Assembly: GCA_029251375.1 (NCBI GenBank)
Contig: JAQXDL010000040.1
Span: 1-64,000, forward strand
DNA from: Pseudomonadales bacterium
GTDB lineage: Bacteria; Pseudomonadota; Gammaproteobacteria; Pseudomonadales; Azotimanducaceae
Length of the DNA: 64,000 nt
Reading direction: 5' to 3'
Shown here: one piece after another, positions 37,004-47,117 of the stretch
How the letters are laid out: each line of letters opens with the position of its first letter
Numbering within the stretch: the stretch's first letter is position 1
Notes under the pieces: generated by a model
Told to the model about the DNA's origin: nothing
The model's input: the letters and a program-made list of their open reading frames with translations, nothing else
The model's database searches: none
Program-made: the position numbers and the translations under genes

Positions 37004-38609
37004 GGTTCGAACCTCAGAGATAGGAAGGGATCTCCGTAAATGGTTTTCAGCGATGTTCACATTTGTATTTTTTTCACTCTTGTTCCTAGTCTTATACGAG
37101 AAGGAATCTGAGGTTGTTGATCTGCGTGATATCGATTCGACTATGGTTGTGGAAGCATTAGGTAATATAGTGAATAGAGGTTACCCGTACTCTATGGCCA
37201 ATAAAGCCGTTAGAGACGCGGTACCGACATTTTGGAAACAAGGACATGAGTTCTGTACCGAAAACTTTGAGTCATTCGGCGGCAAGCTAGAAAAAAACAT
37301 TTTCAATAATCACTCGTACTACATCGCTTACCTTTTTACACCCTTGACAGTATTTATAGATAGTAAGCTCGTTGCTTCAGGTATCCATGTTGGAGCTTTT
37401 GTTGCATTTCTGTTTATTACATTCTTTGTCGCTAGAAGGTTCGGGGTAAGTAGCTTTGCTGTGTGGCCATTAGTTTGTCTAATTTTGGTACACCCTAATT
37501 GGTCTGAAGGAATTCAGGGACAGTACTATTTCGATAGATTGTTTCTGCCTCTCGGTTTGCTGCTGGCGTATTTTGCTTTTGTGTTAAGAGATAAACCCTT
37601 TAATAAACGTGGTCTATTGCTGCTCTGCATTGTTGTGTTTTTAACCTGCTCGATTATGGAACGGGCAGCCCTGATTACCGGTTTTTTTCTTGTGTCAATA
37701 ATATGTGTCTACTGGAATGCATACGAACCTCTAACTCGAAAGATAATGTTGTTTGTCGGTGTTTTTTCTCTGGTTTACGCTGCGTTAATAACACTCAGCT
37801 TCGAAAGCGACGCGATGAAGTCGAATCAGGGTAAGTATATTGATGTGATTTATGATCTGTTTACGACCAGGCCCTATTTTATGAACCCCGCCTTAGGCGT
37901 TCACGCTGGCGTATTTTTAGTGATTAATGGACTACTGGCTATCTTCGCTCTTTGGTCACCGAGATTGTTATTGATTGCCTTCTTTATAATGCTTCCCAAC
38001 ATTCTTATTTGGGCTCCTGGAGCTGCAACTAAATCTGTTTGGGTAACGCACTATCATAGTTTGTATTTCCCTTTCTTAACCTTTTCAGCGATTCACGGTT
38101 ATTCGATTATATCCAAGTCTATCGGAGGGCGAAGAGTTGCGATGTTGGCCGCGTCCTCAATAGCTATATTGCTCGCTTGTACGCAACCTTACGCTCAAGG
38201 GTTCGGGCTATCAGTCGCTGCATACAAGCGAAATGCAGTTTATGCCGCGCTGAACTACAGGATAATTCCAGAGAATCCATCAAAAGTTTTCCTATCTTAT
38301 CGGCGACAGATAGAAAGCTATATCCCTGCAGGAAGTAAAGTTGCTGGACCAGAGTCAGTGTTTATGTCACTCCATAAGGATCGAATAATGACCTTCTTTC
38401 CCATTGGAATTAGTAACGCTGACTATGTCATTTTGACACCGCATCCAGAACCTAAGAAAGGAAGGATATATAGTGCTGGGATTAATTTTCTAGGCATTGA
38501 AGAAAACGATATTATGGAACGGTGCCTACAATATCGATTGGAAGAGCAGGGCTTTGACATCGAAAATCCTTTTGAAGTAGGTTACTACCGTATACTTTCA
38601 AGGAAATAG
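36996..38609 (+). CDS. Polytopic membrane protein, GT-C-like (DUF2079-like)
   Basis: A 537-aa protein with about ten hydrophobic segments and a C-terminal soluble part of about 120 residues. It has a conserved early lumenal stretch (RDIDSTMVVEALGNIVNRG, about 43-61) and ERAALITGF in a mid loop, features reminiscent of the DUF2079 group of GT-C-type proteins. Such proteins are thought to transfer sugars from polyprenyl-phosphate carriers on the outer face of the inner membrane. The ATG overlaps wecE by 8 bp. Enzymatic activity is inferred from the fold class and from the Und-P-sugar synthase gene upstream. Confidence 0.68.
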   Translation: MSEVRTSEIGRDLRKWFSAMFTFVFFSLLFLVLYEKESEVVDLRDIDSTMVVEALGNIVNRGYPYSMANKAVRDAVPTFWKQGHEFCTENFESFGGKLEKNIFNNHSYYIAYLFTPLTVFIDSKLVASGIHVGAFVAFLFITFFVARRFGVSSFAVWPLVCLILVHPNWSEGIQGQYYFDRLFLPLGLLLAYFAFVLRDKPFNKRGLLLLCIVVFLTCSIMERAALITGFFLVSIICVYWNAYEPLTRKIMLFVGVFSLVYAALITLSFESDAMKSNQGKYIDVIYDLFTTRPYFMNPALGVHAGVFLVINGLLAIFALWSPRLLLIAFFIMLPNILIWAPGAATKSVWVTHYHSLYFPFLTFSAIHGYSIISKSIGGRRVAMLAASSIAILLACTQPYAQGFGLSVAAYKRNAVYAALNYRIIPENPSKVFLSYRRQIESYIPAGSKVAGPESVFMSLHKDRIMTFFPIGISNADYVILTPHPEPKKGRIYSAGINFLGIEENDIMERCLQYRLEEQGFDIENPFEVGYYRILSRK

Positions 38610-38661
38610 CATCTTAGCTAGTACATCAGATGATACTAAAGTAGATGGGAGTAATCACAAA

Positions 38662-39393
38662 ATGATTGATCAGAAGAATTTGTATTCAGAAGCTGAGTTT
38701 TCAGCGCCTTCTTCGAGGATTACCTCTTTTGGTGAATTCGTGAAGAAGTATGCAAAACTTGATGTAAGTAGGATCATGGATATCGGAAGTGGTTCAGGGG
38801 AGCTAGTCGTAGAGTTGAGTAAGCTTTTTCCGTCTGCTTCGGTGACGGGCAATGATGTCTCGGCACCAAATGTTAAAAGCGCTCATGAGAAAACAAACGG
38901 ACTAGATAAGTCATTTCGGGACAGGATAGAGTTTATTCTGGATGACTATCTTAAGCTCAAAACTGAACCTTACGACCTAATTGTTTCATATTCTTGCTTA
39001 AACCTTATTCCCACTGAACTAGACAATCTTGTCTCAAAACTGGCGGTCGATTTAAAACCAGATGGTCTGCTGATCATGTCGATACCCAATGGCTGCGCTT
39101 ACAATAAAATTCTAATCCTATTCAGGCGTATGCTAGGGATGATCCGAGGAAGGATGACCGATCGAATTATTTTCCATTTAGCTCGCCTATTCTTAGATAG
39201 TTCGGTAAGCGATGAGAGGATTCGTCACAACTTAGTTTACATGTATATCGCCCCTTCAAATCTATTCGATCGAGACTTCGTAAGAAGCGCAAACAAACAC
39301 AATTTTACTATTGAGTACGTGGAAGACGATAGGGCTGAGAGTGTGTTCAAGTTACGACACTCAAGCGTCGTACTAAAGAAACTAGAGGTATAG
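38662..39393 (+). CDS. SAM-dependent methyltransferase
   Basis: 243 aa, class I fold. Motif I is IMDIGSGSGELVVEL (about 38-52), followed by VTGNDVS and the post-II region YDLIVSYSCLNLIP, and then KPDGLLIMSIPNG. The second half (about 150-240) is less conserved and partly hydrophobic. A GGGAG site precedes the ATG. It ends 1 bp before the YbhN-like gene and appears to start a four-gene run ending with a GMC flavoprotein. The same order of gene types recurs at 47118-51136. The substrate is unknown. Confidence 0.8.
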   Translation: MIDQKNLYSEAEFSAPSSRITSFGEFVKKYAKLDVSRIMDIGSGSGELVVELSKLFPSASVTGNDVSAPNVKSAHEKTNGLDKSFRDRIEFILDDYLKLKTEPYDLIVSYSCLNLIPTELDNLVSKLAVDLKPDGLLIMSIPNGCAYNKILILFRRMLGMIRGRMTDRIIFHLARLFLDSSVSDERIRHNLVYMYIAPSNLFDRDFVRSANKHNFTIEYVEDDRAESVFKLRHSSVVLKKLEV

Positions 39394-39394
39394 A

Positions 39395-40318
39395 GTGGTT
39401 TGGTTAAAGGCCTTGATCAGTGCCTGCATATTTTTAGCGGCGATATACCTCCTAGATGTCGATCAGTTAATTGCGTCGACGAAAAACCTGCAGCTGAGCA
39501 CGATACTATTCTCAGTTCTTTTCAATATTACATTGTTTAGTATTCTTGGTTATCGATGGCACGTGATGTTATGTCGGTTGAAGGTAACAAGTTTTAAAGA
39601 GAGTATTAATGAGTATTGTAAAGCGACTTATCTGAATTTTTTTACACCAGCAAATATTGGCGGAGATGTTTATCGATTCTCTCGTGCTAAAAGTAGAAAT
39701 ATACAAAAGAAGAATATTATTGAACTACTCCTTAAAGAGCGAGTTGTTGGCCTATTCAGTTATCTGTTGATTTATTGTGTAGCTGCTATTTTGTCTTTGG
39801 AATTGATCGATTTAGATCCTGATAATCCTTTCAATTACGGTTTGATTATTGCGGTCTTGGTTCTATCGACACCTCTTTATATTAGATTTCTCATTTCAAT
39901 TTGTTCTGGAATTCGTGCGCCGTTTTTTTTGCGTGCGCTAAAAATCGCACAAATCTTACAGCTGTTTTTTTCCTCGACTAGGGATCAACTCCTCGTTTTT
40001 TTAACATTTATAAGTTTTTCTTCTTGGCTGGTCGGTGCTTGGCTCATTACACAGGATTTAGGTTTGTCTATCCCCATTTTGGAACTAACTGCGATCATAG
40101 TATTAGTAGAGTTAGCACGTCTGATTCCTGTTACGGTGCAGGGCATAGGTATAAGGGAGGCACTATTTGCATTCCTGGTCGGGTGGCTTGGGTATGATGC
40201 TGAACCTGCCTTTGTAGCAGGAACGGCGATATACATTATGCTCAGTATCTCGATTATCTTAATGGGACCGATTTCTTACTTTTTTGTTTTTAGTGAAGGT
40301 GAAGGCAATGTTGGGTAG
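39395..40318 (+). CDS. YbhN/LPG synthetase-type membrane protein
   Basis: 307 aa from GTG, with eight or so membrane helices and the family segment NFFTPANIGGDVYR (about 82-95), together with VQGIGIREALFAF near the C-terminus. This is the transmembrane domain of lysyl-phosphatidylglycerol synthetases, found alone in the UPF0104/YbhN group. Members are suspected to move polyprenyl- or phospho-lipids across membranes. In a locus with Und-P-sugar synthases a flippase role is reasonable but unproven. It overlaps the next gene by 11 bp if that gene starts at 40308. Confidence 0.82.
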   Translation: MVWLKALISACIFLAAIYLLDVDQLIASTKNLQLSTILFSVLFNITLFSILGYRWHVMLCRLKVTSFKESINEYCKATYLNFFTPANIGGDVYRFSRAKSRNIQKKNIIELLLKERVVGLFSYLLIYCVAAILSLELIDLDPDNPFNYGLIIAVLVLSTPLYIRFLISICSGIRAPFFLRALKIAQILQLFFSSTRDQLLVFLTFISFSSWLVGAWLITQDLGLSIPILELTAIIVLVELARLIPVTVQGIGIREALFAFLVGWLGYDAEPAFVAGTAIYIMLSISIILMGPISYFFVFSEGEGNVG

Positions 40319-41555
40319 AAAAATACCACGAGGTAAGCTCTATCATTCTTTAGCGGATAGTTCACGCTATATGATGCAGTCTTTGTTTAGGCCGATGAAT
40401 CGGGTCGAACCTGTGCTTCGATTTGAACAAGAGTTTGCAAGATACTGTGAGCAAGAACACGCCACGGCATTCCCTTTTGCTAGAACCGGTGTGTACGCTC
40501 TTTTGTCTTTGGGAGCTTATCCGGAAGGAAGTGAAGTATTGATGCCAGCGGTAACAATAAAGGGAATGGTTGATGTAGTTATCGCGTTGAAATTGGTGCC
40601 AGTATTTGTGGAAACTGACCCAGATACTTTTTGCTTTTGTATGGATGACCTTCAATTTAAGATAACGAGTAGAACTGTGGCGGCTCTGGTTACACCTTTG
40701 TTTGGATTGGTTCCTAATGTTGAAGCAATGACAACTATTTTAAAAGAAAAGGAACTCTTTGTGATAGTTGATTTTTCTCAATGTCTTAATGGTAGGTATA
40801 AGGCAAAACTAGTCTGTTCCTATGGAGATGCAGCAGTCTACAGTTCCTCATCTATAAAAACACTAGATACGCTTGGTGGTGGAATTGTAGTAACAAATAG
40901 TAGTGTTGTTAACGATAAGCTAAAAAGTTTCCAGACGAACTTAATAGAACCAGGCAGGGTGCGTCTAATTGGTAAGGCGTGGACAAATTTGATGAGGAAT
41001 TTAGCAACCCAGTCCTTTGTTTTTTCTTGTTTAACATTCTACTTTATTCGAATTTTAGGAATGCTAAAAAAAGACTCTGCATTACGAATGACTGGCATAC
41101 GTTCTAGAGAAGCGTTGGAAGAACTGCCTGAAGTCTGGTTTGAGAAATACACCTCCATTCAAGCTGAGATCGGTTTGAAAGAAATTTTTAAAGTGGACGC
41201 GATGGATCGAAAGAGGGTTAGGCTTGCGGAAAAGATAAAGTCGACACTTTCCAATGTGCGATTCCCGTTGACGACCTCAGAATCAAACAATGTTTACTGG
41301 CAGTTAGTCGTTGAAGTTGATGATGCAATAGCAATGCAAGGTGAACTGGCCCTACAGGGAGTTGACTCTGCTACTTCAAGTTTAGAGCTTGTGGCAACTT
41401 TAGAGTACGCGTCAAATGGAGATGAGTTCCCCGTAGCAACCAACTTGTACAATAATGGACTGATTTTGCCTTGTTACCCTGATATGAAAGAAGATGAAGA
41501 GAAAAGGCTATTTGCAGCACTACGAGATTGTATTGTGTACAAGGGTGATTCTTGA
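40308..41555 (+). CDS. DegT/DnrJ-fold sugar aminotransferase-like protein
   Basis: 415 aa from ATG 40308, preceded by GGTGAAGG; a frame start at 40284 is inside the upstream gene. The fold is DegT-like: FPFARTGVYALLSLGAYP near the N-terminus, MPAVT, VDFSQCLNG with the PLP aspartate near residue 155, and SSSSIKTLDTLGGG with the Schiff-base lysine at K184. It differs a good deal from WecE and lacks the usual N-terminal 'LPP' segment, so it may act on an unusual keto substrate. It overlaps the flavoprotein gene by 4 bp, which suggests that the two act on the same molecule. Confidence 0.78.
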   Translation: MLGRKIPRGKLYHSLADSSRYMMQSLFRPMNRVEPVLRFEQEFARYCEQEHATAFPFARTGVYALLSLGAYPEGSEVLMPAVTIKGMVDVVIALKLVPVFVETDPDTFCFCMDDLQFKITSRTVAALVTPLFGLVPNVEAMTTILKEKELFVIVDFSQCLNGRYKAKLVCSYGDAAVYSSSSIKTLDTLGGGIVVTNSSVVNDKLKSFQTNLIEPGRVRLIGKAWTNLMRNLATQSFVFSCLTFYFIRILGMLKKDSALRMTGIRSREALEELPEVWFEKYTSIQAEIGLKEIFKVDAMDRKRVRLAEKIKSTLSNVRFPLTTSESNNVYWQLVVEVDDAIAMQGELALQGVDSATSSLELVATLEYASNGDEFPVATNLYNNGLILPCYPDMKEDEEKRLFAALRDCIVYKGDS

Positions 41556-43147
41556 AAAAGAAAGTAGTTGTTATTGGCAGCGGGCTTTCTGCTATTGGTG
41601 CGATTCGTGCTCTAGTTGAGCTTGGTTATAAGCCAATAGTGATAGATGTTGCTTTAGGATTGGATCCCAGCTTGGCAAAGAAGATGGATCTTCTATCTCG
41701 AAAGAAGCCCGTTGACTGGTCAGATGAAGAGCGGAGGTCCTTAAGTGAAAATCCTTCTGCATCCAATGAAAAAGGAATCCCTCGTAAGTTATTGTTTGGC
41801 TCTGATTTTTTCTATGGCGATAGTTCAATAGATGCACCCATAATTGCAGACGGTGACATGCCCCCTTTTAGTTATGCTAAGGGCGGTTTGAGCGAAGCTT
41901 GGGGTGCCGCGTCACTGCCGCCGTCTGATTCTGACTTGGAAGACTGGCCAGAGGCGGCGCTTGATATGGATACCCACATTTCAACATTGCTTAAAAATCT
42001 TCCTTATTCTGCAGTTGATGATGGCATTAGTATTGACTTTCCAATACTGAATAATAGATCAGAGGCCCTAAAAAATAGTGCGGCTGACTCCGTGATTTTG
42101 TCGACTTTGAAAAAAAGAGTGAAGCTTGAAAAGGGCCGTTTTCTTTACGGACAAGCACGGCTTCTTGTCTATTCAGGAGACCGTAATAGCAGTGATAAGA
42201 GCTGCAGATATTGTGGAAGCTGTATGGCGGGTTGTGTATTCGGGTCGATCTACAAAGCTAGCTCTGAGATTGATGAACTTATAAAAGACGATCTTATTGA
42301 CTACTTGCCGGGTAGTTTAGTTGATGAGCTACAGGAAGATGGTGCCAAAGTTACCGTTTTCTATTACAACAGTGGACAGAAAAAGAGTTTGTCAGTAGAT
42401 AAAATTTACTTGGCTGCTGGAGCGGTAAACTCAACGCGCATTGTGATGAACTCTCTAAAAAGTAAAGGGTCTACGCGCTTGAAATCTAGGGGAGGGTATT
42501 TGATGCCTCTATTTAGTTTCAAGACGTTACCGATTGCGTGGCCTGAAACAAATACACAGCCAGGTGTATTTCTTGAGCTAAATGGAGGGTTCTTAAAAAA
42601 GTGGGTTCACGTACAGGTATCTTCGGAAAACGAATTGTTTTACGCACGCCTTCGGTTTAATGGGAAAGAAAATGGTTTGATCGGTAGGGTCAAGAAGTTC
42701 TTGTTGAGTCACGTAGCCATAGCTTTTGTGAATTTCCATTCGGATTATGGCCCAGAATACGAGTTAACTAGAACAGAAAACACATCTGAAAAACCTATCC
42801 TGCTCTCGAGAAAGATTGCCGCTTCTGGTTACCGTAGAAATGCACTCGTCTCGGTCATGAGGCTTGCAGTTAAGTTGATACCTTGTGGTTTAGTTCCTAT
42901 GTTCCCGGTTTTATTAGAAAATGGCGGCTCTTATCACGTCGGTGGAACTTTACCAATGAAAGAACATCCTTCCGGAGAATTTGAAACAGATGTTCTAGGA
43001 AGGTTGAGTTGTTGGAAAAATATCCATGTAGTGGATACATCTACATTTCCTAGCTTGCCTGGCACAAGTATAGGTTTGGCGACCATGGCGAACGCGATGA
43101 GGATAGTATTTAGTTCATTTAAGTCAGAGAATGATCTCAGTATTTAG
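41552..43147 (+). CDS. GMC-like FAD oxidoreductase with a four-cysteine cluster motif (copy A)
   Basis: 531 aa from a TTG overlapping the previous stop. The FAD loop VVVIGSGLSAIGA is at residues 5-17, and the C-terminal part has YHVGGTLPM and GTSIGLATMANAMR, the GMC-type FAD/active-site end. In the middle, C218, C221, C224 and C228 form CxxCxxCxxxC, the spacing of ferredoxin-like [4Fe-4S] ligands. The paralogue at 49553 has the same cysteines at the same residue numbers. The likely role is oxidation of an alcohol or a sugar carbon with electrons leaving via an iron-sulfur centre. The substrate is unknown, and the cluster is inferred from spacing only. Confidence 0.78.
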   Translation: MKKKVVVIGSGLSAIGAIRALVELGYKPIVIDVALGLDPSLAKKMDLLSRKKPVDWSDEERRSLSENPSASNEKGIPRKLLFGSDFFYGDSSIDAPIIADGDMPPFSYAKGGLSEAWGAASLPPSDSDLEDWPEAALDMDTHISTLLKNLPYSAVDDGISIDFPILNNRSEALKNSAADSVILSTLKKRVKLEKGRFLYGQARLLVYSGDRNSSDKSCRYCGSCMAGCVFGSIYKASSEIDELIKDDLIDYLPGSLVDELQEDGAKVTVFYYNSGQKKSLSVDKIYLAAGAVNSTRIVMNSLKSKGSTRLKSRGGYLMPLFSFKTLPIAWPETNTQPGVFLELNGGFLKKWVHVQVSSENELFYARLRFNGKENGLIGRVKKFLLSHVAIAFVNFHSDYGPEYELTRTENTSEKPILLSRKIAASGYRRNALVSVMRLAVKLIPCGLVPMFPVLLENGGSYHVGGTLPMKEHPSGEFETDVLGRLSCWKNIHVVDTSTFPSLPGTSIGLATMANAMRIVFSSFKSENDLSI

Positions 43148-43426
43148 ATTTTTTGATTGTGAACAAGATGGTTCGGCTTAACTGTGACAGCGAAAGTGAA
43201 ATTCGAGGTTACTGAGTGAGAGAGCGCGTGAAGTTGAACGTCATGCTTTGGATGTTCAATCGACAGTAGAATAGGTATTTGAAGAAAACTTCGTTATATA
43301 ACCAACATCAGCGACAGTCTCTTGAAATTTGCTTTTAGGGTTAACTCGATCGGATTACACAGTACTGAATAAAAAAATCGGCAACTGTGAGCGCCAAAGT
43401 AAACTACGAGAAGGTTTCATCAAGTT

Positions 43427-44578
43427 CTAGTTAGTTGTATGTGTGGGCTCATCACCAAAACCATTTTGAGCTAATCTGGCAATGTAGACTTCGATGAATT
43501 CGATAATCACTATCTCAGTTTCTAGAGGCATGTTTGCTATAACTGTGTTGATATCTGAAGAAAGTGTCCGAGTGCGGTGAATACTTTTAAAGTGTTTTTC
43601 GAAGCCCGAGCGGATAAACGCGTCATAGAAAGAGTCAGACAATACCACCGTATGTCCAAGCTTTGCTCTTGTCTCATTGGTTCCATCGTAAATGTATTCC
43701 CAGGGTTTCGCTGGGCTATAGTCGTAAACGCCTTTTGTTGGTTTCCAATTCATTTTGACGAATAGACCCACCTCTGAGGGCGGGACCAGCAGGGGTAAAA
43801 AGCTGGCTTGACCCCCACTCAAATCTGCAGTTCGTATACTTAAAGTATCCGTCCAGATGTTTTCTAATGATCCTTCTTGATTCTGCCAAAGCTTATTTGT
43901 GAGTGCTTCAGCAAACTTGAATCCTGTAGGATCATTCCAATGAAAGTCAGTTTTGTGAAATACTCTTTGTTGTTCTTTGGTTTTAGATAGGAACTCGTGC
44001 GCATCAATATTGATAATAGTGTCGTGCTCAGCCAACCATTTCTGTAGTTTTTTGTATCTGCTGTTTACAGGTAGATTAGGTACACTAGATGGTAGATGTT
44101 CAGGGTAAACAGTATCTTTTAGTGGAATTGGAATAATCGCTAAGCGAATATTTTTTGCACTTAAAGCTTTGCTCAAATTATCGAACTTTGTCAATAACTC
44201 GGTAAACTCATCATCTGTTACACGTTCATTTACTATCTTTTGTGTATCTAGGGTGCTTCTATAAAAAAGCCAATCATCGTCGCCGATATGAACCTTGTCT
44301 GAACTCGAAAATAGGGTGTAGTCGATCTGTGTTTGTAATTTTATAAACAAATCCCTTGGAGCATAGTTGTCATTAAACCAATCATTTAGATGTCGATGGC
44401 ATACATCCAAGTTCATGTTTTTGACACACTCCAGTGTCTCCGGAAAGGAGACTTTAGTGCGATTTTCTTGTAGCGGTGTCGTAAACTCAAACGCAATCAA
44501 GGTTGTGATTGAAGGGAGAGTAATGATGATACCGAAAAGTAAGATTGCTAAATAGTTTAGTGGTTTGCTCACAATCAA
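43427..44578 (-). CDS. AlgJ/AlgX-like SGNH acetyltransferase-associated protein
   Basis: 383 aa with an N-terminal membrane anchor (about 8-30) and a periplasmic SGNH-like domain. The catalytic pair of the AlgJ/AlgX family is present as HKTDFHWN (D211, H213), with a nucleophile candidate in VVLSDSFYDAF (S314 or S316). Members work with an MBOAT protein to acetylate polysaccharides such as alginate in the periplasm. The ATG overlaps the stop of the MBOAT gene by 4 bp, so the two are a pair. It is the last of three leftward genes; the 279 bp beyond it, up to the flavoprotein gene, show no gene. Confidence 0.85.
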   Translation of the reverse strand: MIVSKPLNYLAILLFGIIITLPSITTLIAFEFTTPLQENRTKVSFPETLECVKNMNLDVCHRHLNDWFNDNYAPRDLFIKLQTQIDYTLFSSSDKVHIGDDDWLFYRSTLDTQKIVNERVTDDEFTELLTKFDNLSKALSAKNIRLAIIPIPLKDTVYPEHLPSSVPNLPVNSRYKKLQKWLAEHDTIINIDAHEFLSKTKEQQRVFHKTDFHWNDPTGFKFAEALTNKLWQNQEGSLENIWTDTLSIRTADLSGGQASFLPLLVPPSEVGLFVKMNWKPTKGVYDYSPAKPWEYIYDGTNETRAKLGHTVVLSDSFYDAFIRSGFEKHFKSIHRTRTLSSDINTVIANMPLETEIVIIEFIEVYIARLAQNGFGDEPTHTTN

Positions 44579-45963
44579 AACCTAAAGTAGATAAATGGGT
44601 TAAAAACATTTCCCGCCAGTTCGATTGTTACTAAGGCTAGTACAACGAGCGCAAAATAGATTTTTGGGTTATTCGTCTTTGTTGAGCTTATCCGCTCAAA
44701 AGGCGCAACAGCGATCACTACTGCTAATATAAGGGTTAACAGTTTATCATTTGTGAGGTAATACTGTATCGAGAAGAACTCGTTGACACCCTGTCCTAGT
44801 CCAAACATAGCTTCAAGATAAGAAAGGCTTTGTGTCATTGAATCTGACCTGAAGAAAACCCAACCGATCATAACAAACAGTAGTGCGTAAACTTGGCCAA
44901 GTAAGCCCGTTGGCTTAAGGTTCCATTTGTTGAGGAACAGCCTCTCTAGTGTAAGTAAAAGGCCATGGAAGAGCCCCCAGACAATAAACGTATATGCAGC
45001 TCCATGCCAAAGGCCACAAAAGAAGAATACTGCGAAGAGATTGAAGTAGGTTCTGTATCTTCCTTTCCTGTTACCTCCTAGCGGTATGTAGAGATAATCC
45101 CTAAACCAATTCGATAGCGTCATATGCCATCGCCGCCAAAATTCCGTGATGCTTTTTGATCGATAGGGCTGATTGAAATTCTCTGGAAAATTAAAGCCCA
45201 TCATCTTCCCTAAACCTATGGCCATATCGGAGTATCCAGAGAAGTCAAAATAAATTTGTAGTGTATAGGCTATGATGCCTAACCATGCCAACGAGCTTGT
45301 CAGCTCGCTTTGCGGTAGAGAAAAGATTTGGTCTGCCAGAGAGCCCATCGAATCTGCTATAAGTATTTTCTTTCCGAGTCCTATGGAGAACCTATAGATA
45401 CCAACAGTAAGTAGATCGACGCTGATGGGTCTTTTCTCGATGGAATCTTGAATATCTGAATATCGTACTATTGGTCCTGCTATCAATTGAGGGAAATTCG
45501 CAAGATACATGCCGAAACTAGTGAGTGACTTTGCGGGCTTTATTGTGCCGTTATAGTTATCGATTAGGTACGAAATCGCTTGAAACGTAAAAAATGAAAT
45601 GCCGATTGGTAACACGATATCTAATGAACTGTTCTCCGTAGATAATCCTAATCTTGCTATCGCAGCGCTAAATTCTTGCCAGAAAAAGCCTGCATATTTG
45701 AAATACCCCAAGATCCCCAAATTCAGAATTATTCCGAACGAAAGCAGTATTTTGCTGGAGTATCTCGATAATTGTATGCCCAGGAAATGGTTAATAACTA
45801 TTGAAAATAGAAGTATTGAAACTAGCTGCCCTGAACCAGCAGCATAAAATATAAGGCTTGCTATCAGGATCGTGGTGTTTCTATATCTTGCTGGCGTTAA
45901 AAACAGCAGTAGTAAGAACAAGGGTAGGAACGCAAATATGAAAAAGTTACTACTGAAGACCAT
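44575..45963 (-). CDS. MBOAT O-acyltransferase (AlgI-like)
   Basis: A 462-aa polytopic inner-membrane enzyme, very like AlgI/PatA. Landmarks are FKYAGFF near residue 88, QLIAGPIVRY, EFWRRWHMTLSNWFRDYLYIP (part of it around H280) and the catalytic histidine H320 in CGLWHGAAYTF. It passes acetyl groups from a cytoplasmic donor to the periplasm for transfer onto the polysaccharide by the AlgJ-like partner, whose gene overlaps its 3' end. The acetylated polymer in this case is likely the product of this locus. Confidence 0.93.
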   Translation of the reverse strand: MVFSSNFFIFAFLPLFLLLLFLTPARYRNTTILIASLIFYAAGSGQLVSILLFSIVINHFLGIQLSRYSSKILLSFGIILNLGILGYFKYAGFFWQEFSAAIARLGLSTENSSLDIVLPIGISFFTFQAISYLIDNYNGTIKPAKSLTSFGMYLANFPQLIAGPIVRYSDIQDSIEKRPISVDLLTVGIYRFSIGLGKKILIADSMGSLADQIFSLPQSELTSSLAWLGIIAYTLQIYFDFSGYSDMAIGLGKMMGFNFPENFNQPYRSKSITEFWRRWHMTLSNWFRDYLYIPLGGNRKGRYRTYFNLFAVFFFCGLWHGAAYTFIVWGLFHGLLLTLERLFLNKWNLKPTGLLGQVYALLFVMIGWVFFRSDSMTQSLSYLEAMFGLGQGVNEFFSIQYYLTNDKLLTLILAVVIAVAPFERISSTKTNNPKIYFALVVLALVTIELAGNVFNPFIYFRF

Positions 45964-45997
45964 TGCGGATTACAACTCCCTGTTTTGACATCAAATT

Positions 45998-47014
45998 CTA
46001 TTTGTTGATGCTTTGAATCGATTCTGTTGGTGTAGATGACATGTCGAAATGAATCGCGGATAGTAGAAGTTGAAATCCCAAAATGATAGGGAGAACAGCC
46101 AACATTACAGTACCGTTGCTGGATGCAATCTGTTCGATTCCTGCTCTCCACCAACTGATACCTCCCCAGACACCCCCACTTAAAATCAAAATGGTCCCCA
46201 AGAGTAACTCTAAGCTTGCTCCATTAAAGTCTCTTAAGAAGTAGTTATAGAAGACACGCTTGAAAAAGCACTTGATGTAGAGCAATGGAAATTCGAATGC
46301 CACCTTTGAAACACTTAGGCTACTTTCTTCATCTTCATATTTCGCTTTCATAGGGATGTCAACAACAACGGCTCGTAACGTCCCAAGTCTGAAAAGCATA
46401 TCGCTTTCGAAGAAGTAGCGATTAGCTATCTTATCTAATGGCAGCATCTCTAGGCATGATCTGTGGATGGCAGTGTATCCGTTTGTTGGATCCATGATGT
46501 TCCAGTAACCGCTGGACACCTTGTTAACAAAAGATAAAACGGCATTACCAAAGAGACGCAGTTTTGGCATTTTGTCTAGTGTGTCTAAGAAGAAAAAACG
46601 GGTGCCTTTGCTATAGTCTGCAGAGCGACTGACAATTGGTTCGATAAACTTAGATATCAAAGATGGATCCATTTGCCCATCACCGTCGATTTTAACTATG
46701 ATTTCTGATCCGCTCGCTAAAGCTGCCCGATATCCTGTAATCACAGCACCTCCTACACCTAAGTTCACCTCGTGCTGAATGATTGTTACTCGAGGATCTT
46801 TTACTTCGGTCCGAACATAGTCGGCTGTGCCTTCTGGACAGCAGTCATCAACGACAAAGATATCATGTACTTCGGAACCTATTGACTCAATTACATTTCT
46901 GATTTGACGCTTCACTTTGAAGCAAGGAATTACTACAGCAACTCTCAAGCCAATACCTTCCGTTTGTTTGTTCGAAAACCAAGTATACCTGTGATTTAGT
47001 TTGAGGAGAATCAA
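45998..47014 (-). CDS. Polyprenyl-phosphate glycosyltransferase (DPM1-like) with membrane helices
   Basis: GT2 catalytic part with LRVAVVIPCFKVK, VVDDCCPEGTADY and KIDGDGQMDP, followed by two C-terminal membrane helices. The frame opens at a TTG (47014, 338 aa). A second TTG at about 46948, preceded by GGAAGG, would give about 316 aa beginning MRVAVVIPCF, which matches the usual start of this family better. Expected product: an undecaprenyl-phosphate-linked sugar. It heads the leftward three-gene group ending with the acetylation pair, and faces the methyltransferase gene at 47118. Confidence 0.86.
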   Translation of the reverse strand: MILLKLNHRYTWFSNKQTEGIGLRVAVVIPCFKVKRQIRNVIESIGSEVHDIFVVDDCCPEGTADYVRTEVKDPRVTIIQHEVNLGVGGAVITGYRAALASGSEIIVKIDGDGQMDPSLISKFIEPIVSRSADYSKGTRFFFLDTLDKMPKLRLFGNAVLSFVNKVSSGYWNIMDPTNGYTAIHRSCLEMLPLDKIANRYFFESDMLFRLGTLRAVVVDIPMKAKYEDEESSLSVSKVAFEFPLLYIKCFFKRVFYNYFLRDFNGASLELLLGTILILSGGVWGGISWWRAGIEQIASSNGTVMLAVLPIILGFQLLLSAIHFDMSSTPTESIQSINK

Positions 47015-47047
47015 GGCTTCAAACAGTTGGACTTGAGCTTTCTATGT

Positions 47048-47060
47048 CTGAATAATTCAG
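47048..47060. promoter_or_regulatory. Palindrome in the divergent region
   Basis: CTGAATAATTCAG is a perfect 13-base palindrome lying between the divergent genes at 47014 and 47118. It may be an operator. No regulator is encoded nearby. Confidence 0.2.
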
Positions 47061-47117
47061 CGCAATCGTGTTATTATCCGCTCTTTCTTGTTACCTAAAT
47101 CTCGCTAGGGAATAGTT